A stretch of 38,850 nucleotides of DNA from an uncultured Clostridia bacterium (GTDB lineage Bacteria; Bacillota; Clostridia; Christensenellales; UBA1242), in assembly GCA_905235485.1 (NCBI GenBank), contig CAJOLY010000003.1:1-38850 (forward strand), written 5' to 3'. The notes below the pieces were generated by a model. That model was not told the DNA's origin, did no database searches, and saw nothing but the letters and a program-made list of their open reading frames with translations. Each line of letters opens with the position of its first letter. Positions within the stretch are counted from its first letter, which is position 1. This document shows positions 34,738-38,850 of the stretch, in pieces. The translations under genes and the position numbers were made by a program.

Positions 34738-35784
34738 ATGGAAGAAACAAAGTCCATACAAACATTTGGAAATGAACTACAAGCCGTTCTAGGGAAAATG
34801 GACATACCTTGTTTTTTGAGAAATGTTGAAGAAAGCATTGTTGCCAACATTTATGAGTTTAGCATAAACAAACTAGACAAGTTTAAAAAATTAAATAATG
34901 CTCTTGATGTTATAAACCTACTCAAAAAAACACAACTGCGACTTGGACAAAGCAAAAATTATGACTTTGCCATATATGAAGATAAACAAACTCAAAGCAT
35001 TGGCTTGGCTGCAAACTTTGAGAGTTATTCATTTGCGAACCCTTATTCTGCATTGTTGGGAATTGACAACTCGGGAGAACTTGTTGGCATTGACTTTACA
35101 AAAGCCACCCACACATTGATTTCTGGGTCAACAGGCATGGGCAAGACTACTCTATTAAATAATATTATATATTCGCTAACCAAAAATAGTGATGATGTTT
35201 CTATTCACTTAATAGATGTCAAAAGAACTCTGACAATATGGAACGACTGCCCACAAGTAAAGAGTGTCGATTGTGGCGAATACCCTGCTTATTGGCGACT
35301 TTATCAAATTGCACAAGAACTTGACGACCGACTTGAAAGTTTATCAAAACAAAAATTGCTAAAAGCCGATGAAAAAACTTGTCCATATATTTTTGTTATC
35401 ATTGATGAACTTTCCGACCTTATGTTTTCATCTATTAAAAAAGATATTGAAGAATTGCTAGTCCATATTGCACAAGTTGGCAGAGCTGTAAATATTTGTC
35501 TTATTCTTGCAACACAAAACCCACTTGTAAGTGTTTGCACAAGTTTAATTAAAGCAAACTGTCCAACAAGAATAGCTTTGAAAGCGATTTCTCAAAGAGA
35601 TAGCATAAACATTCTAGGCAATAAGCACTCATACGAACTCAAAGGTGTTGGCGATTGTATAATTCGCCCTGCATACTACCCACTCGAACACTCTTTCAAG
35701 GCATTTTACATTGATGACAAAGAAATATTAGAATATATACAAGCAAAAAAGGAGAATACTCATGCGACTAAAAAGAGAAAGTGA
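34738..35784 (+). CDS. FtsK/SpoIIIE/HerA-type DNA translocase ATPase
   Basis: THTLISGSTGMGKTTLLNNIIYSL (Walker A), YIFVIIDELSDLM (Walker B), ILATQNP sensor, HIAQVGRAVNI. Confidence 0.8.
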   Translation: MEETKSIQTFGNELQAVLGKMDIPCFLRNVEESIVANIYEFSINKLDKFKKLNNALDVINLLKKTQLRLGQSKNYDFAIYEDKQTQSIGLAANFESYSFANPYSALLGIDNSGELVGIDFTKATHTLISGSTGMGKTTLLNNIIYSLTKNSDDVSIHLIDVKRTLTIWNDCPQVKSVDCGEYPAYWRLYQIAQELDDRLESLSKQKLLKADEKTCPYIFVIIDELSDLMFSSIKKDIEELLVHIAQVGRAVNICLILATQNPLVSVCTSLIKANCPTRIALKAISQRDSINILGNKHSYELKGVGDCIIRPAYYPLEHSFKAFYIDDKEILEYIQAKKENTHATKKRK

Positions 35785-36094
35785 AACAAAACTTTTGTCA
35801 GTTGGCATGACTGACGGCGAACTCGAAAAAATGAACAGGCTCTTAAAACATTTTAACAAAAAATTCATGCACGAATTGGTGGCTGAGCTTATTAAAGTTG
35901 TTCCATATTTAGAGTTGACAAAGACAACATCTTCGGTCAAATCTGCTGGCAATAATTTTAAAGTTAGGCATTTTAGGCTTACACAAGAGCAATATGACTT
36001 CATTGAAGCATACTCGCTAGACCATTTTAGAGAGAAGGGAAACACAATTAGATATTTTATCAATACAAGTTATGAATTATTTATAAAAGAATAG
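35762..36094 (+). CDS. Ribbon-helix-helix-like DNA-binding candidate
   Basis: FKVRHFRLTQEQYDFIEAYSLDHFREKGNTIRYFINTSYELF; RBS aaaaggagaatactc; overlaps translocase stop. Confidence 0.45.
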   Translation: MRLKRESETKLLSVGMTDGELEKMNRLLKHFNKKFMHELVAELIKVVPYLELTKTTSSVKSAGNNFKVRHFRLTQEQYDFIEAYSLDHFREKGNTIRYFINTSYELFIKE

Positions 36095-36127
36095 GCAAGA
36101 CCTGTTCTTTTTTTTGTGTGTAAAAAA

Positions 36128-36151
36128 TAGGAACAATTAGGAACAATTATA
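36128..36151. repeat. Tandem repeat GGAACAATTA x2
   Basis: taGGAACAATTAGGAACAATTAta just upstream of a promoter. Confidence 0.6.
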
Positions 36152-36161
36152 GACAAATTGC

Positions 36162-36191
36162 TTGACTTTTTCATTTTTATCATTTAAAATA
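36162..36191 (+). promoter_or_regulatory. Sigma-A-like promoter (rightward)
   Basis: TTGACT-N17-TAAAAT. Confidence 0.5.
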
Positions 36192-36223
36192 ATAACGAAA
36201 CTTAAAAAAAGGAGGTGTATTCT

Positions 36224-36436
36224 GTGCTTTTCATGAAGGCTGATGATGTGGCAAAAACTTATGGCATAAATCGTTCTGTCGTTTACAAGCGTATAAAAAA
36301 TCACACTTATAGAGTAAACGAATACAATGAAGTTTTGGTTGCAGATGTTGTCAAAGTCATGGAACAAGGGGTTAAAAAGGGCAGACCTGTCGGCTCAGTC
36401 GACAAAGTGCCAAGAAGAAAAAAGGAGATAGAATGA
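36224..36436 (+). CDS. HTH protein with basic GRP-containing tail
   Basis: DDVAKTYGINRSVVYKRIKNHTYRVNEYNEVLVADVVKVMEQGVKKGRPVGSVDKVPRRKK; GTG start spaced from aaaggaggtg. Confidence 0.55.
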   Translation: MLFMKADDVAKTYGINRSVVYKRIKNHTYRVNEYNEVLVADVVKVMEQGVKKGRPVGSVDKVPRRKKEIE

Positions 36437-38094
36437 AAAAAATAATAATAAAAGAACTTAAAATTCACAACTTTAAGTGTTATGCTGAAGTAAATTTTAA
36501 GTTTGATGAGGGCAAAAATGTCCTCATGGGCGAAACGGGTTGTGGCAAAACCACCATTCGAGATGCTTATTTATGGTGCTTTGGTTTTGATTGCGACTTT
36601 GCTCCCAAGATTGATGACACACTTGTAGAAAATATAGACACACTTGTTGAAGTTTTAATGTCTATCGATAGTATTGATTATTCTTTTAAAAGACTAAACA
36701 AACAAAAATGGACAAATTCTGGGCAATTTGCTGGCAATGATAGCAAATTCTACATTGATGACATTTCAAAGACTGCAACCAATTTTAAGGCTGAGCTTGC
36801 AAGCATATTTGAAGTGAACGATTACAACAATGTTAGACTATTGCTTGATTTAAGCGCTTTTAACAATGACAATGGAACAAGGTGGACTTGGAAAGAAAGA
36901 AGAAATTTCTTGTTTGGGTTACTTAATATAGATTTAAAAATAAAAGACATTGAAGCTAGTGAGGACTTTGACCCTATTCGAGAATATCTTTCAAAAGGGT
37001 TAGACGAAACAGAAATTGCCTCATCTCTTAATGCTAAAAAGAAAGACATCGACAATTCCCTCAAGAGAAATAAAGTTTTGCTAGATGACAAAAGAGCCAC
37101 AATAAAAGAATATTCTATAATAAATTATGATGTTCTTGTTAGCGAAAGAGCAAGGCTTGAACAAGACATTGAGGACTTGACACAAGGGCAGTTGCAAAAG
37201 CGAATTGAACTACAGAAACAAATAAAAGATTTGGAATTTTCAATAGCAAATTGCGACCAAAGAAAAGAGGTGCTACTAAATTCTGAACAACAATTAGAGA
37301 CCGCTTCGCAAAATCTATTTTCAACAACTCTTTCTGACAAATGCCCAACTTGTGGAACTAAACTAGATAATAAAAAAATGCTGACTTTGAAAGCCACTTT
37401 TGAATTAGACAAAATGCAAAAACTGTCAGAACTTCATGATGAGGCTGAAAATTGCCGTTTAGAGGCTCAAAAACTTGAGGAACGAATAACAAGTCAAAAA
37501 CTTGAATTAAATCGGCTCACGGGGCAATTAGACCAATATTTTAAGGGGTCTGGGGCAAAAGCGGAGTTTGACAAATCCATGCAAGACTTAAAGCAACAAA
37601 TTTATGACATAAATCAAGAGTTGTATAAAGGCGCCTTGATTGATAAATTAAGTTGTGAAATTGAAAATATAAAAGAAGAAAATAAAAAGTTGCTTAACCA
37701 ACAAAAAGAACTTCTGAAACAAACTGAAGCACTCAAACTTTATGTTGAAAAAAAAATAGAAATTGTTTCACGTGAAACAAAAAACAACTTCGATGGGCTT
37801 GCCTTTAAATTCTTTAAAATGAATACGGCAAATGCGGAGAATGAATACCAACCAACTTGCGAGTGCTTACTAAATGGCGTTGTTTATAAAAATTTAAGTC
37901 AAGGGCAAAAGATAATTGCCGACTTCAAAATGAATTGCGGTTTACAAAAGTTGCTTGATGTAAACGTCCCACAATTTATTGACAACAAACAAGACAACAC
38001 ATTTGACATGATTAGCGACTCGCAACAAATTGACCTTGTCACTTGTAAAGAAAGCAACATAAAAGCGAGTTTTATAAAAGGAGAAGAAAAATGA
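36433..38094 (+). CDS. SbcC/Rad50/gp46-like SMC-type ATPase
   Basis: KELKIHNFKCYAEVNFKFDEGKNVLMGETGCGKTTIRDAYLWCFG Walker A; long coiled coil with CPTCG hook. Confidence 0.75.
   Translation: MKKIIIKELKIHNFKCYAEVNFKFDEGKNVLMGETGCGKTTIRDAYLWCFGFDCDFAPKIDDTLVENIDTLVEVLMSIDSIDYSFKRLNKQKWTNSGQFAGNDSKFYIDDISKTATNFKAELASIFEVNDYNNVRLLLDLSAFNNDNGTRWTWKERRNFLFGLLNIDLKIKDIEASEDFDPIREYLSKGLDETEIASSLNAKKKDIDNSLKRNKVLLDDKRATIKEYSIINYDVLVSERARLEQDIEDLTQGQLQKRIELQKQIKDLEFSIANCDQRKEVLLNSEQQLETASQNLFSTTLSDKCPTCGTKLDNKKMLTLKATFELDKMQKLSELHDEAENCRLEAQKLEERITSQKLELNRLTGQLDQYFKGSGAKAEFDKSMQDLKQQIYDINQELYKGALIDKLSCEIENIKEENKKLLNQQKELLKQTEALKLYVEKKIEIVSRETKNNFDGLAFKFFKMNTANAENEYQPTCECLLNGVVYKNLSQGQKIIADFKMNCGLQKLLDVNVPQFIDNKQDNTFDMISDSQQIDLVTCKESNIKASFIKGEEK
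37763..37780. promoter_or_regulatory. parS: Second exact parS site
   Basis: Core TGTTTCACGTGAAACA at 37764-37779, 18-bp palindrome TTGTTTCACGTGAAACAA. Confidence 0.85.
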
Positions 38095-38327
38095 CTGCAC
38101 TGGCATATATGACACTTATACTTTCTATTATTGCTCTTGCCTTAGATGTTTGGCTTGTGAGTTTTATAATCAAGGGTTTTAAACGAAAAGAGCAAATAGA
38201 TAAAGAGTTGGACAAACTCACAACAGATATTACAAAACAAATTATACACGACAACTTTCTAAGAAATTTAGAAGAAGCAAAATTTAATAAAGAGGAGAAT
38301 AAAAAGAATGACAACACCAACAATTAA
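38091..38327 (+). CDS. Small single-TM protein
   Basis: MTALAYMTLILSIIALALDVWLVSFIIKGFKRKEQIDKELDKL; RBS aaaaggagaagaaaa. Confidence 0.55.
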   Translation: MTALAYMTLILSIIALALDVWLVSFIIKGFKRKEQIDKELDKLTTDITKQIIHDNFLRNLEEAKFNKEENKKNDNTNN

Positions 38328-38448
38328 ACCAGTGGCATCTGCAAATTCGAGTTTGCCACAAATAATTCAACCAAAAGACCAACAAGTTATGGTTAAGGTC
38401 TGGAGCGATGACCTTGATAAACTCACCAAAGCACACACAAAACTTTAA
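38308..38448 (+). CDS. N-terminal frame of RecT-like protein or overlapping small ORF
   Basis: MTTPTIKPVASANSSLPQIIQPKDQQVMVKVWSDDLDKLTKAHTKL* ; RBS aaagaggagaataaaaag. Confidence 0.45.
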   Translation: MTTPTIKPVASANSSLPQIIQPKDQQVMVKVWSDDLDKLTKAHTKL

Positions 38449-38850
38449 ACTTACACCAACAGAAAGAAACTTTGCAACATCTATTATTTATGGGTTGGTT
38501 GACAAATGCACAAAAGATAAGATTGACACTCGACAACTCAATATGACAAATTTCCTCGAACAAGTTAAGCACTTTGGAAAAATGCAACTCTCATTGCAAG
38601 AGAAAGAATTGTATATTGATATTAGAAACAATGGTGCAACAGGCATGAAAGATGTGACTATTTCGAGACAATATCAAGCAATTCAAAAACTCATGACAAG
38701 ATATTGCACCAAAAAGATTGTTCGATATGTTGATGGAATTGTTTGCGAGGGCGACCCCTTTACAACAGCAACGGACTTTGGCACAGGACTTATTAAAATT
38801 ACTAGACATGACAAAAATGAAAGTGTTGACCGTAGTGATTTGAGAAATAT
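38408..38850 (+). CDS. recT: RecT-like single-strand annealing protein, 3' truncated by window
   Basis: Frame +1 relative to 38308 ORF: KLTPTERNFATSIIYGLVDK...GKMQLSLQEKELYIDIRNNGATGMKDVTISRQYQAIQKLMTRYCTKKIVRYVDGIVCEGDPF. Confidence 0.6.
   Translation, partial: MTLINSPKHTQNFKLTPTERNFATSIIYGLVDKCTKDKIDTRQLNMTNFLEQVKHFGKMQLSLQEKELYIDIRNNGATGMKDVTISRQYQAIQKLMTRYCTKKIVRYVDGIVCEGDPFTTATDFGTGLIKITRHDKNESVDRSDLRN

Overview
AT-rich, tailed-phage (siphovirus-like) genome segment, probably from a low-GC Firmicutes-type host. A long leftward (minus) late block runs from about 28 kb to 1.3 kb. In transcription order it carries HTH genes, a putative small terminase, large terminase, portal, scaffold, a capsid protein with a C-terminal beta-sandwich domain, head-tail connectors, tail tube, a frameshifted tail chaperone, tape measure, distal tail/baseplate/fibres (one with Kelch-like repeats), a lysis/membrane cassette, and Gly/Arg/Gln/Cys-rich small proteins. 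A rightward (plus) early block runs from 29.8 kb to the window end. It carries many small proteins, a lone MazF/PemK-like protein, an FtsK/HerA-type ATPase, an RHH-like protein, an HTH protein, an SbcC/Rad50-like ATPase and a RecT-like annealing protein. A truncated PAPS-reductase-like gene lies at the left edge. Most notable observations: (1) two exact copies of the chromosomal parS palindrome TGTTTCACGTGAAACA, both inside coding sequence, in a phage with no ParB visible in the window; (2) a roughly 1 kb promoter-driven, structured, non-coding region with an embedded CCA-encoding tRNA-Trp and repeated T-loop-like minihelices, a candidate giant phage ncRNA; (3) a phage membrane protein with AgrB-like His/Cys spacing fused to a sigma-region-4/HTH-like tail, paired with a second polytopic membrane protein; (4) a promoter/16-aa sORF/terminator micro-operon; (5) a local burst of ATTCTGC motifs in the early region. 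Everything was read by eye. No database search, folding or statistics software was run.
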